A DNA stretch of 64,000 nt from the NCBI GenBank assembly GCA_009829735.1, contig CM020618.1, positions 21,499,346-21,563,345 on the forward strand, in the 5' to 3' direction. Position numbers and translations under genes: made by a program. The DNA is from Pyropia yezoensis. Lineage: Eukaryota; Rhodophyta; Bangiophyceae; Bangiales; Bangiaceae. Below, piece after piece: positions 50,425 through 60,888 of this stretch. Within the stretch, counting starts at the first letter, position 1, and each line of letters opens with the position of its first letter. The notes beneath the pieces are model-generated. The model was given only the letters and a program-made list of their open reading frames with translations. It did not search any database and was not told where the DNA came from.

Positions 50425-53400
50425 ATGGCGTCCCCCCCCACCCCCCCACCCCGCCCCCCACTACCTCTGGGGACTCCTGCGGCAGCGGCGACGGCGGAGC
50501 TGGCCGCCGCCGGAATCGATGCAGACGTGCGGGCGGTGGACGAGGTGGAGGCGGTCGTCGTCTCCCGTCTGACCGCCGACGCCGCGGCCGCGGCGGCGGC
50601 CGATGCGACCGCCGCGCGGGAAGCGGCGGTGGCCGCACAGCGGGCGGCCGAGGAGGACCTCGCCCGCGCCGAGGAGGCGGTCGACGCGGGGCGCAGCAAG
50701 GGCGCGGCGGGCCTCGCGGCGGCGCGGCGGCGACTGGCGGCGGCCGATGCCCGGCTCGACGCCCTCGACGATGCGGCCGCGGCGCGGGCAGAGCTGGACG
50801 CAGAGGCGACCGCAGAGGCAGCAGAGGGGGCGGCGGCGACAGCGGCGGCGGCGGCGGCCGAGCCGAAGGACGTCTCGGGTGTGCCCCTGCCGCCAACGGG
50901 CGCGGCGGGGGAGCCGCTCCAGGCGGCGGGGGAGAGCCGCCGCGAGTTCCTCATCCGCACGGGGGCGCTGACCCCCTTTGGGGGTGGGGGGGGGGAGCCG
51001 ACGCGCCGCCGCACGGGGGGGGGGGAGCCGCCCGCCAAGCGCCCGCGACGGGCGCCCGTTGTCGTGGAGTCTGATGGGGAGGAGGAGGAGGAGGGGGGCG
51101 AGAGGGCGACCGCGACGGCTGGTGGGGGCGTACCGGCAGACGCGGCGGCAGATGTGGCTGTTCCGGGGCGGCCCTCGTCGCGTGGAGGATCGCCCGAGGG
51201 CGACAGAGGGGTCGGCGGCCCGGGGAGCTCGATGGCGCAAGCGCGACGGCCAAAGCGACGGAGTGAGAGTGATGAGGACGATGGGAGTGACGGCGTCGAT
51301 GGGGACGGGTCGACGTACGCACCCAGCGACGACGAGGCACCGTCTGATGATGGGGAGGAGGAGGAGGGGGGGGGGCGAGCCGAGGCGCAGCGACCCCTGG
51401 ACCGCCGGCGGGGTGCGTCATCGACTCGAGCGGTGGCCTCAAGCGGCGTTGGCGGCAGTCTGGCGGCCGCAGACAACCACTCTCCTGGCCCTGATGGTGC
51501 CGTCGAGGACGGGGAGGATGCAGACGAAGAGGAGGTGGTCTTTTCCGGTGGGTTCCGCGTCCCTGCGTCACTCTACGACCGGCTGTTTGAGTACCAGCGA
51601 ACAGGGCTACAGTGGCTGTGGGAGCTCCACTGCCAACAGTGCGGCGGCATCATTGGTGACGAGATGGGCCTTGGGAAGACCATTCAGGCAGTGGCCTTCT
51701 TGGCCGCGTTACGGTACTCGGGGAAGCTTGACGGTCCGACGTTGGTCATCGCGCCAGCCACGCTGCTGCAGCAGTGGAAGCGCGAATTCACCACCTGGGC
51801 GCCGGGCCTTCGCACCCACATCCTTCACAGCAGCGCAATGGGCGACCAGACGGCGGCGGCGGCCGCCGCCCCCTCTCGGCGGACGGGCGGTGGCAAGGGA
51901 CCCAAAAAGCGCAAGGCGTTGTCTGCTGCCTCAGCTGCGGGTGCAGCCGCGGCGCGCAGCGACGCGGGCGTTGCCGCTCTCCTCCGCGCCGTGCGGCGGC
52001 CTTCAAACGCGCCCGGCGTGCTGCTCACTAGCTACGAGCAGGTGCGACGACACCAGAAGGCGCTGCTGCGCGTAGACTGGGAGTATGTGATTGCGGACGA
52101 GGGCCACAAGCTCCGCAACCCCGACGCGGAGATAACGCTCGTGTGCAAGCAGCTGGACACCCCCCGGCGGCTCATTCTGTCGGGCTCACCAATGCAGAAC
52201 CGGCTCAAGGAGCTGTGGTCGCTGTTTGACTTTGTCTTTCCAGGCAAGCTCGGCACCCTCCCCGCCTTTGAGGCCCAGTTCTCCGTGCCCATAGCCATTG
52301 GTGGCTACGCGTCTGCGTCGCGCTCCCAAATCCACACCGCCTACCGTTGTGCGAGCGTCCTACGCGACCTACTATCGCCGTACCTGCTGCGGCGGCTCAA
52401 GCGCGATGTGGCCCTGCAGCTGCCGTCCAAGGCCGAGCACGTCCTCTTTTGTAAGTTGGACCCTCCCCAACGCGCGGCATACGAGGTGTTCATCCACTCG
52501 CGGCTAGTGGACGAGGTTCTGAATGGGCGGCTCAACCTGTTGGCCGCCGTCACGACGCTGCGAAAGATCTGTAACCACCCAGACATGCTCTCTGCTGAGG
52601 AGTCGCCGGACGTGGGCGGTGATGTCGACATGCTACCGCCCGAGCGACCGGGGCGGGGTCGGGGAGCAAAAGCCGGAGGCGGTTCGGGACAGCTGGGCGG
52701 GGGCAACGGGAGCTGGAAGATCGGCACTGTGTCTGACGAGGTCATTGAGGCGGCCGGCACTCGGCCACCGGCGGCTGAGGATTATGGGGACTGGCGGCGA
52801 TCGGGCAAGATGCGGGTGGTTGTGCAAGTCCTCACCGCGTGGGCGGCGGGCGGACACCGGGCGCTGATCTTTTCGCAGACCCGCACGATGCTGGACCTCC
52901 TTGAGCGCTACATGGTGGAAGCCGGCTACGAGTACCGCCGGATGGACGGGGAGACGTCTATTGGCCGGCGGATGGCCCTCATTGACGAGTTTAACACGGA
53001 CCGCTCCGTGTTTGTCTTCCTCTTGACCACCCGTGTCGGTGGGCTGGGCGTCAACCTCACCGGTGCCGACCGGGTGCTGCTGTTTGACCCCGACTGGAAT
53101 CCGTCGACAGACGTACAGGCGCGCGAGCGGGCTTGGCGGGTAGGTCAGACGCGACCCGTCACGGTGTACCGGCTCATCACGTCGGGCACAATTGAAGAGA
53201 AGATGCTGCACCGGCAGATCTTCAAGACCTTTCTTGCCGACAAGGTGCTGCGGGACCCCAAGCAGCGCCGCTTTTTCAAGCGCAAGCACCTGCGGGATCT
53301 GTTTTCGCTTGCCCCCGAAGGCGACGTTGGCACCGAGACGGGCGACCTCTTCACGGGCGCCGCCGCGAATGAGGCTGTGGCCGCACCGCCCGAGGCAGTG

Positions 53401-54456
53401 TCGATGGGGGGCCCTGCGGGCGCTGGCAGCTCAGCCGTCGACGGGCCCGACGGGCGGGGTCAGGTTCCTGACTCGCCCACAGGGGCCGGCGCCGCTGCTG
53501 CTGCCGACAACGGGCATCCCGGTGGGGCAGGTGCCAACCCGCCCGCGGCTGGCGATGGGAGCGGCAGCGGCGGCGGCGGGGATGCCAAGCTGCTCCACTC
53601 CCTTTTTGACGCCTCTGCTGGTGGCCTACACAGCACCATGGACCACGACGCGCTGGTCGAGTCGGGCACTGCAGGCGTGGACGTGGAGGTGATGGAACAC
53701 GAGGCTGCCCGCGTGGCGGCTGCTGCAGTCGCTGCTGTCCGCGCGTCGGGTGCTGCTCGTCGGGCGGTGGGCGTGGCGGTACCAACCTGGACGGGGCGGT
53801 CGGGGCTGGCGGGCCTCCCCGATCGGGCATCGTTGGGGAGGGCTTTGGGGGGCGGGGGGGGCGCTGCTCCGTGGAGAGGCGCCGCCCCCCCGGGCGCCGC
53901 CACAGCCGGGCCCGCCGGCAGTGGCGCTGGCGTCGGCCTTGGCGGCGCTGCGGCCGCTGTTGCTGCAGCCGCTGTGCGCGGGGGAGGCCTGGTGGGTGGC
54001 GCAGGCGGGCGTGCTGCTACGCCCGTCTTTGCTCCCGCTGTGCCGCCTGGCGCGTCGGCGCCCGCGTCGTCGTCGGCGCTGCTCGCACGAATGCGTGACC
54101 GCGCCGGTGACGCGGTTGCCGCCGGGGTGGTTGCTGCCAACGGCGGCGGCGGCGACGGCGGCGGTAGCGGCGGCGATGGCGGTGGCGGCGGCAGTAGCAA
54201 CGGAGGGGGCGGGAGCGGGGGCGCCAGTGAGGACGGCGGGGTGGCTACCGCCCGGTCGATTGTGGCGTTTCTCCGCGCCGCCGGCGGGGCGGCGCCATCG
54301 GCGGCGGTGGTGGCCCACTTTCGCTCGGCCGTGGGCGACTCGGTGCGGCAGATGAGCATCTTCAAGGCTACCCTCAAGGCCGTCGCGGTGCTGCGCAAGC
54401 CCCCGGGGGGGGCCGTGCCCGTCTGGCGCCTGCGCTCCACGTACGAGGCGGATTGA
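50425..54456 (+). CDS. CSB/ERCC6-like SNF2 DNA-dependent ATPase
   Basis: This 1343-residue protein starts at ATG 50425. Residues 1-150 are Ala-rich and helical; an acidic, disordered region follows. The SNF2 core runs from about 375 to 940. Seen directly: YQRTGLQWLWELHCQQCGGI, motif I GDEMGLGKTIQ (Lys 418), the DEAH-type box ADEGHKLRN (Asp 558), LSGSPMQN, KICNHPD, IFSQTRTMLDLLE, GLGVNLTGAD and motif VI ARERAWRVGQTRPV. The last 75 residues (SIVAFLRAAGG...MSIFKATLKAVAVL) match the winged-helix tail typical of CSB. CSB/ERCC6/Rad26 remodels stalled RNA polymerase II in transcription-coupled repair. A low-complexity insertion splits the first lobe (about 475-520), and Gly/Ala-rich repeats precede the C-terminal domain (about 1150-1270). 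Length is close to human CSB. A housekeeping gene, convergent with the N-acetyltransferase gene. Confidence 0.9.
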   Translation: MASPPTPPPRPPLPLGTPAAAATAELAAAGIDADVRAVDEVEAVVVSRLTADAAAAAAADATAAREAAVAAQRAAEEDLARAEEAVDAGRSKGAAGLAAARRRLAAADARLDALDDAAAARAELDAEATAEAAEGAAATAAAAAAEPKDVSGVPLPPTGAAGEPLQAAGESRREFLIRTGALTPFGGGGGEPTRRRTGGGEPPAKRPRRAPVVVESDGEEEEEGGERATATAGGGVPADAAADVAVPGRPSSRGGSPEGDRGVGGPGSSMAQARRPKRRSESDEDDGSDGVDGDGSTYAPSDDEAPSDDGEEEEGGGRAEAQRPLDRRRGASSTRAVASSGVGGSLAAADNHSPGPDGAVEDGEDADEEEVVFSGGFRVPASLYDRLFEYQRTGLQWLWELHCQQCGGIIGDEMGLGKTIQAVAFLAALRYSGKLDGPTLVIAPATLLQQWKREFTTWAPGLRTHILHSSAMGDQTAAAAAAPSRRTGGGKGPKKRKALSAASAAGAAAARSDAGVAALLRAVRRPSNAPGVLLTSYEQVRRHQKALLRVDWEYVIADEGHKLRNPDAEITLVCKQLDTPRRLILSGSPMQNRLKELWSLFDFVFPGKLGTLPAFEAQFSVPIAIGGYASASRSQIHTAYRCASVLRDLLSPYLLRRLKRDVALQLPSKAEHVLFCKLDPPQRAAYEVFIHSRLVDEVLNGRLNLLAAVTTLRKICNHPDMLSAEESPDVGGDVDMLPPERPGRGRGAKAGGGSGQLGGGNGSWKIGTVSDEVIEAAGTRPPAAEDYGDWRRSGKMRVVVQVLTAWAAGGHRALIFSQTRTMLDLLERYMVEAGYEYRRMDGETSIGRRMALIDEFNTDRSVFVFLLTTRVGGLGVNLTGADRVLLFDPDWNPSTDVQARERAWRVGQTRPVTVYRLITSGTIEEKMLHRQIFKTFLADKVLRDPKQRRFFKRKHLRDLFSLAPEGDVGTETGDLFTGAAANEAVAAPPEAVSMGGPAGAGSSAVDGPDGRGQVPDSPTGAGAAAAADNGHPGGAGANPPAAGDGSGSGGGGDAKLLHSLFDASAGGLHSTMDHDALVESGTAGVDVEVMEHEAARVAAAAVAAVRASGAARRAVGVAVPTWTGRSGLAGLPDRASLGRALGGGGGAAPWRGAAPPGAATAGPAGSGAGVGLGGAAAAVAAAAVRGGGLVGGAGGRAATPVFAPAVPPGASAPASSSALLARMRDRAGDAVAAGVVAANGGGGDGGGSGGDGGGGGSSNGGGGSGGASEDGGVATARSIVAFLRAAGGAAPSAAVVAHFRSAVGDSVRQMSIFKATLKAVAVLRKPPGGAVPVWRLRSTYEAD

Positions 54457-55428
54457 GGGGTGCGGCCGCCTGTCACGGCCGCGCAGACGGCGGCACAGAC
54501 GGGCGGGCGAGCGGGCGAGCAGGCGGGGCCGACCCCCCATACCACCGCAGGGGCGCTCTCCTGGTTTGGGGACCCCCGCGACGCTATCCTCTTTTTTGGT
54601 GTTCGGGCGGTGACGACCCGGCGGCGTGACGGGGTGTGGCGTCGGGCCGCAGACGCCGCCGCCCCAGGCGCCCGTCCCCCTCCCCCACTTTGGGACCCCA
54701 GCTCACGCTGAGACCGTCACGCCGCCCGCTCGCGAGTTGCAACCCACCCCCACCCGTACGCCGCGGCCGTCGGCCGTCGGCGGCTGCAAGCCACAGCGTC
54801 GATGGGGCGGTCGAGGCAGGGGCCAACCCCGTGGGGTGGATGGTGCAGAGGATGAGGGGGAACGAGGGGAGAGGGGGAGGCGGGGAGAAAAGAGAGGATG
54901 ATGCCCCGCCACGCCCATGCCCCTCCCTCCCAAGTCACCGTGAATGGGATGATGAGCGCTGCCAGCAGATCCCTCTCTTGCCTGCCTCGCCCTGTCCCGC
55001 GTGCCTTGTCTCCGCGCCCTTGCTTGGGCGCCATGCGCCGCGGCGTGGGCGGCCCCCACGCCACCCCGCGCCTCACCTCTCTCTACATCCCACCACCCTC
55101 CTACACACACTCCTCCGACGCAACTCAACTTGATGCCACCCCCCCACGCCCTTCCCCGCCCCCCCCCCACGCCGCACCCGGCCATACCAGAGTGTGGCGT
55201 GCACTTCGGCCGCGGCGAACAAGTGTGTAGTGGACGTACGCCACACATCTGCTGACCACCACCGCAACCTCGTAGCCTGCTCGTGAAAGAGATAGGACGG
55301 CTCAGGTCGACGACCGGTGAGTGAGCGGACGTTTTGCATTCCCCTCCCCTGCCATCGCCGCAGACACTGCCACAAGGTGCCGCCCCGCCCAGCCCCCGCC
55401 CCCAGCCGCCATCATCGTCGCCACCGCC
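54457..55428. other. Convergent intergenic region
   Basis: About 970 bp lie between two genes that face each other. GC-rich with C-tracts around 55140-55165 and 55465. Open frames are Pro/Arg/Ala-biased and unrecognised. It must hold both 3' ends, but I see no clear polyadenylation signal. Confidence 0.5.
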
Positions 55429-57081
55429 TCACCCTTGACCGGCTGCACCCCCCCTACCCTCTACCCCCCCCCCCCCCCCCGCCGCGCGGTCCGCCATGAG
55501 GGACCAAAAGACGCCAGCCCCCCCCGCCCCCCCCCCCTCCCCTCCCTCCACCGCCGGCAGCGGGGCGGCACGCGCCAGCCGCGCCGTCGCGGCGGGCTCC
55601 TCCAGGCGCACCCCAAACGTTGCGTCCACGGCGGCCGCCCAGGCCGCCTCGTCCCCCCCCACCTCGGTGGTGCGGGTGATCACGGTGCCACCGCCACCAC
55701 CCCCACCCCCACCGCTGCTGCCGTCGCCGTCGCCGCCGCCCGTGCGGCCACCGCCGTCTGGGTCACCCCCAACGGGCGCGGGGGTGTAGGTGACGACCTT
55801 GAGCCGCCTGTCGACGAGCACCACGTGGGAGCGCCCGCCGTCGGCCAGCAGCGTAAGGAGGCGGTGCTTGCGGAACGCCGACGCCGGGTGGAACTGAAAG
55901 TAGTCGCGCGCGCCGTCCATGTCGGCCAGCCGAGCCACCGCCGCCCCCGCGTCGGTGACGTAGTAGGACGTCCACGCGGCTGGGTCGGTGGGGGGAGCGG
56001 CGGTGGCCGCCGCATCGCCGCCGCCGCCGTCAACGGCGACCCCGCGCGGCGTCCCAACGTCGGCCGCCGCGTACTGCACCAGCCGGTAGGTGCCCGCCGC
56101 CCCCGCCGCCGCCACCGCCGCCAGTGCCGGGTCAGCGTCGAGGCCGGCGACCCGCCACCAGGTGCCGTCGGGCTGCGCGATCGCCCCGCGCCGCTCCTCC
56201 GCGTCGGCCGCCCAGCCCCCCGCCGCCGTGCGGAGCGGCAGGGGGTAGGCAAACGACCGCCCGTTGCCCCCATCCACCAGGTAGGTACCCCCACCGGGGC
56301 CCGGCACGCCCACCTCCATCACCAGGTGCCGCGGGGGTACCGCCGGGGCCACCCGCCGGGCGGCCGCCGCGCCGCCCCCCCCACCGTTCCCGCCTCGGTC
56401 GGCGGTGGGGAGGGGGTCAAAGAGGGCGGCGGCGGCCCCCCGCTCCCGCTGCAGTATCCACCCCGGCCGGGGGGTGACCCGGTAGCCGAGGTGCGTACAC
56501 GCCGCGCCGAGCACCGCATTGTGCTCGAGGCACCACCCCCCCCGCGGGGTGGTGACGAGCTTGGCCCACGCTGCGTCGAGGGTGTTGGCCACCGGCCGTG
56601 TGCCGTCGGCAGCCAGCACCGACAGGTTTTCAAACGGCAGCGCCGCAAGGTGCGCGGCGTGGAGGCGGCAGAGGGTGGCGGCGGTGGGAGGGGGGGGGGG
56701 GCGGGGGGGGGGCGGCACGGCGCCGCCGGGGGGGGGGACGGGGGGCCCAGCCCGATGCGGGCCAGGTAGCCGCCGAGGAGGGTGGCGGCCGGGAGCGCCG
56801 ACGGCGAAAAGGCGGCCAGCGCCGCCGCGCCGGCGGGCGTGGCGGCAGAGGCCACCAGCGGGGGGGGGCGGGGGGCGCCTGCCCGACGACGGGGCCGCCG
56901 CCCGGGCGGGGGGCGGGGGCGGGGGCGCCCGCCGCCGCCGCCGCGCCGGCACCCCCGGCGGAGGCGGCGGCCATGGTCGGCCCGCCGGCCGCCGCGGCGG
57001 CCTCGCCGCGCCGCGGGGCTGCCCGACCGTGGCGGCGGCGGCGGCGGCCGCCGGCCGCCGGCGGCGGTCCGCCCCGAACAC
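55429..57081 (-). CDS. Arylamine N-acetyltransferase (NAT family)
   Basis: Reading leftward to the stop at 55429, the catalytic triad is plain: Cys in RGGWCLEHN (codon 56530-56532), His in RHLVMEVG (56328-56330), Asp in YLVDGGNG (56272-56274). Upstream, LHAAHLAALPFENLSVL is the conserved segment before the Cys. Family enzymes move acetyl or other acyl groups from CoA to arylamines or similar acceptors. The expected N-terminal helix, YLARIGL, is present but in another - strand frame (about 56748-56771), separated by G/C homopolymers at 56689-56745. So an intron or a homopolymer indel lies there and the true start is upstream, possibly near 57212; the frame upstream of 56700 in this entry is probably not coding. 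Low-complexity insertions between Cys and His and in the C-terminal half lengthen it beyond the usual 280 residues. Confidence 0.8.
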   Translation of the reverse strand: MFGADRRRRPAAAAAAATVGQPRGAARPPRRPAGRPWPPPPPGVPARRRRRAPPPPPPARAAAPSSGRRPPPPPAGGLCRHARRRGGAGRLFAVGAPGRHPPRRLPGPHRAGPPVPPPGGAVPPPPRPPPPPTAATLCRLHAAHLAALPFENLSVLAADGTRPVANTLDAAWAKLVTTPRGGWCLEHNAVLGAACTHLGYRVTPRPGWILQRERGAAAALFDPLPTADRGGNGGGGGAAAARRVAPAVPPRHLVMEVGVPGPGGGTYLVDGGNGRSFAYPLPLRTAAGGWAADAEERRGAIAQPDGTWWRVAGLDADPALAAVAAAGAAGTYRLVQYAAADVGTPRGVAVDGGGGDAAATAAPPTDPAAWTSYYVTDAGAAVARLADMDGARDYFQFHPASAFRKHRLLTLLADGGRSHVVLVDRRLKVVTYTPAPVGGDPDGGGRTGGGDGDGSSGGGGGGGGGTVITRTTEVGGDEAAWAAAVDATFGVRLEEPAATARLARAAPLPAVEGGEGGGAGGAGVFWSLMADRAAGGGGGVEGRGGAAGQG

Positions 57082-57212
57082 GCGGCCGGGTGCACCCGGC
57101 GAGCGCCGGCGGGCCGGCGGCGGGGAAGAGCGCCGGCGGGGATGCCGCCCAGGGGGGCACCAGCGCCGCTACCATGAACACCGCCGCGCAGCAGCACGGG
57201 GTGGGGAGCCAC

Positions 57213-59852
57213 CGTCGTAGGGGGGGGGGGGGAGGGCGTGCCGGTGCCGCCGCCAGGGCGCGCGCCGACCGCCGTAGAGAGGGGAGCACCAGCGTCCAGC
57301 TCAAGTCTGATCCCTGGTGGCGACCAGCCGAGGAACGCTTCCTTGCCGGGAAGGGTATGTAGCTTGGGCTATGGGTAGGTAGGTCGCAGCTATGCCCACG
57401 AACGCCAGAAGGGTTGTTCCGCACCACGCCTGTCTCCTCCCGACCGCCGAATAGCTATGCTGGAACGTCGCGCCAACGGTTCACCGAACGCGCACAGAAT
57501 TGACTAGATTTTTCCGAAGACTAGTGGTCAAGGACAATGGTTTCTCTAAACCTATACATAGGTATACACTTTTTCCTTCCCTTGCAGGCTCTCGTCCTTG
57601 CTTTATTCTTTTTTCCATACATACGAGTGCCGCGGGTGAGGGGGAGCGGCACAACGAGGCAGGCCACGCACGTCGCCGCTTGGTCCTGGGACGCCCCCCC
57701 GCCGCGGTGTACCCCCGCAGAAGGCTGTTGCGGCCGACGAGAAGGGTACTCCCGAGAAGGGTGCTCCCGACAAAGCCTCCACAGCGACGTTGCCGCTGCC
57801 GCTACCTGCTACAGCCGCTGCGGCTCGACAAATCGCCTTGCGCTTGCAAGGCGACCAAGGCTGCGCCGCTGAACGGCTTCGCCCGCATAGGGCAGCGTCG
57901 CCCGCGCCTGTGAATCGACGCCGGTCTGGGCGGGCAGCCGTGGCAGCACCATGGGGCGTGGCTGGAGGAGTGTCTAAGGTACTCACACGTAAAGGACACG
58001 TGAAAGAGGAGAACATGGTTGCCGCCCTTTAGCGTCCCCTCCCCCCCCCCTTCCCTTTTTCTTCCTGTCGCCCTCGCCGTCACGCGCTTGGCCTGCGGAT
58101 CGTCGCTCCGGTAAATGTCCATGGGGTCTGGCATGTCGCAACAGCTGTCCACCGCAGCCCCTCTTTATATCGATGGCGGCAAGCGCGGCAGCGGCTGCGG
58201 CGCCGCCCGCGGGTCCCACCACCCGGTGGTAGGCGGTGGGGGCGGCCGCAACGACGCAGACACCGCCCCTGTAGCGGTGGCACCCGTACGTCACGGCGGC
58301 GGCTGCAGCCGCCGCTGTGGCACCGCCCACGTGGCGGCGCTAGCCCGACCCCACAGCGACAGTGGCGGTGGCGGCGTGCGCGCCCACCACCACTCACCGC
58401 CAGCCGCCGCCGCTGCCCTCACTGGCCACTGCTGCTGCCGTGTCAAGAAGAGCCACATGGCGTGTCTTGCACGAAAGAATGACGCACTTCCCCCGGCCGG
58501 CCAGGTCCCAGGTGCCTCCCTGCGTCCCTCTGAGGTTTTTTCTTTGTGTATGTAGCGTGGGGGGTTGAGCGGGAGGCTCAACCCCCGTTCTCACCCACAG
58601 GACACACAGACAGCGCGCTCTGGTCGCCGACGCCTCCGCTTCTAAAGGCCTACCCTTGTCACCCCTTGAGCCAGGAAGCATGTCCACACTCCCACTACCC
58701 CCCTCGGTGGTGGCGGCCACCACCAGCTGCGTCTGCGCCCTTCACAGGGTCACGGCGTCCACAGAGGGGAGGCGGCGCGAGTTTGGATGCAGGGCTGGGG
58801 GGAGGGGGTGGGGGGGGGGTGTGGGTCGATGCTGGACTGGCCCCCGGCTCGTGGGGATGCGACGGGGAGGGGCGGACGGCGGCGGCGGCGACGGCGGTGG
58901 CGGCGGCGGCGACGGCGGCGGCTGACGCAGCGGCAGCGTCAGCGGCGGCCGGCAGCGGTGGCGGTGGGGGGCGCAGGGGGCGGCGGCGGCCCAGCCGCAA
59001 CGACCTGGCGGGAGCGGTGGCCGCCGCGTCTGCCGGCCGGGACCGCCAGCGCCACCGCCAGTGGAGCGGCGGCGGTGCGGAGAAACAAAAAAAAAAAAAA
59101 TAGAAAAAAAAGAAGAAAAAGGGGAGGGGGGGGCACCACCGCGGGGGGCGGCGGTGCGCGCCGCCTCGGGCGACAAGAGCGGGGGTGCCCAGCGCCGCGG
59201 CCAGCCCGCAGACCCCCCCCCCCCCTCCCCTCTCCCTTGCCCCCCCGACGGCGTGGGTGGTACGGGCGGTGCGGGGGGGTGACGGGCCGCCCGTCGCCCG
59301 TCACTGGCGGTGGGCGGGGCGGGAAGCCGCAGGGCTGCGGGGGCAGATAGAGGGGGTCCGGGCGGGGTGGGTGGCGGCGGCTCGGTAGCTAGCTCCCTTG
59401 CCACTGCGACGGTAGCGACACCCGCCGCCGCCACCCGGAAAGTACCTAGCGTCGGGGCGGTGGCGGCACCCGCCGTGGCCCCGGCGCGCGTCGCGGCGCG
59501 CGCGTGCGTGGCGCTGACGGCTTGGGCGGGGTGCCAGTTATTGCAGGGGGGAGGGGGGGGAGGGGGGGAGGGGGGGGAGGGGGGGGAGGGGGGGGAGGGG
59601 GGGAACGCGCGCAGTGGGAATTGGGGAGGAGGTCGGGGGAGGGTGGTCGTGGGTGGGCGGGCGGCTGACGCCTGCCCATTGCGGGCAGGCCTCTTCTGTT
59701 TTGTATTGACCGATGCCTTGATCGCGGTCGCGGTGACGCCGTCAGCGGGCGGGGACACGGGGGTGGGAATTGACATTGGGCGCGGCCGTCAGCCCGGCCG
59801 CCGCACGCCGTCCCCGCCACTAGTTCCCTGCCCCGCTACCCCGCCCTTCCCC

Positions 59853-59908
<56 letters not shown>

Positions 59909-60888
59909 TTCCCTTGCCCGCACGTGTGGCACGCACCACACCCCCACCGGCACCGCCGGTCAGTCGCCTGCCCCCGCCGTCGCTGCTGCGTTTGGGACAC
60001 CCCCCGCCCCCAACGCTGCCCGGGTTGGCGGCGACGGGGCGGAGGGGGGCAATTCCGCTCACGACGGTCGGTGGAGCTGAGGGACGGACGTGGGGGCAGG
60101 GTTGGCAATGTCCCCCCCCCCCCCCCCCTTCCCGCCCTTGATCTCCGGTAGCGCACGATGACGGGGTAGCGTTTTGGCGGCTCGCCGGCGGGGGCGGGTC
60201 GGCTGCCGGTGGGGTGAGGGAGGGGGGCGGGGGGTGGAGGCGGCGGGGCGGGGGCAGTGCGCCATGGACGCCGCGTACTGCACCAGGCGGGGGGGGGGGG
60301 GGGGGGGGACGGCCCCCTCCCCCCACCCAATTCCGCCTTGTGCTTTTCGTGCCGCCGCTGACGGCGGGCGGTGGGCCTGGGGGGGAAGGCAGAGCGGCGG
60401 CGCCGGGTGCCCCCGCCCCGCACACGGCTGACAGGTGGTAGCGCCATCGCTGGCGGGCGTGGTGGGATGGGGTGGCGGCGGGGCGGCCGCCAGGGGGGGC
60501 CCCCCGTGGGTCGCCGTGGCGACCTCGACGGCCGGCACCGCCGGTGGGGCAGCCGCCCCTCTTGGTCGCGCACCGCCCCCCCCCCGCTGCCACTGTCGCG
60601 CTGGCCGCCCTAGTGACCGACGTGTGCACCGTCGGCACCGAACGCCGGCGCGTCTGGTCTGACCTCGACAAGCCCCACACCTTCCCCCCCCTTTTTGTGG
60701 CCGACGCCTCGTCGACGACATTGGCGTCCCCGTCGGCCACACGCGGCCGTCTTTGTCGGGACGCCCGTCTCCCCTCGCCCCTTCTCCCTGCAGGTCTTTC
60801 TCCGCCCCGGCGTTGCGTCCCTTGTCGCCCGCCACACAGGGCGCCGCCACTGGGCGGGTGGCGCTCCCCGCCCTGTTGGGCGGCTGGT
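57213..60888. other. Long GC-rich intergenic region
   Basis: About 3.7 kb lie between the divergent NAT gene and membrane-protein gene. The stretch 57360-57640 is less GC-rich and may hold the NAT promoter. A long A-rich patch lies at 59084-59124, G-rich (GGGGGGA)n at 59548-59605, and a 55-C run at 59854-59908, the longest in the window. Some + strand patches read protein-like (59690-59790, containing FCFVLTDALIAVAV; and 60613-60700, containing VTDVCTVGTERRRVWSDLDK), and TTCTCCCTGCAG at 60782-60793 looks like a 3' splice site. They could be upstream exons of the next gene, but I cannot join them with confidence. No RNA gene was seen. Confidence 0.35.
59854..59908. repeat. 55-nt poly-C tract
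   Basis: An uninterrupted run of C, the longest homopolymer here. Such runs are prone to length error in sequencing and to slippage in vivo; on the other strand it is a poly-G able to form quadruplexes. Confidence 0.9.
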
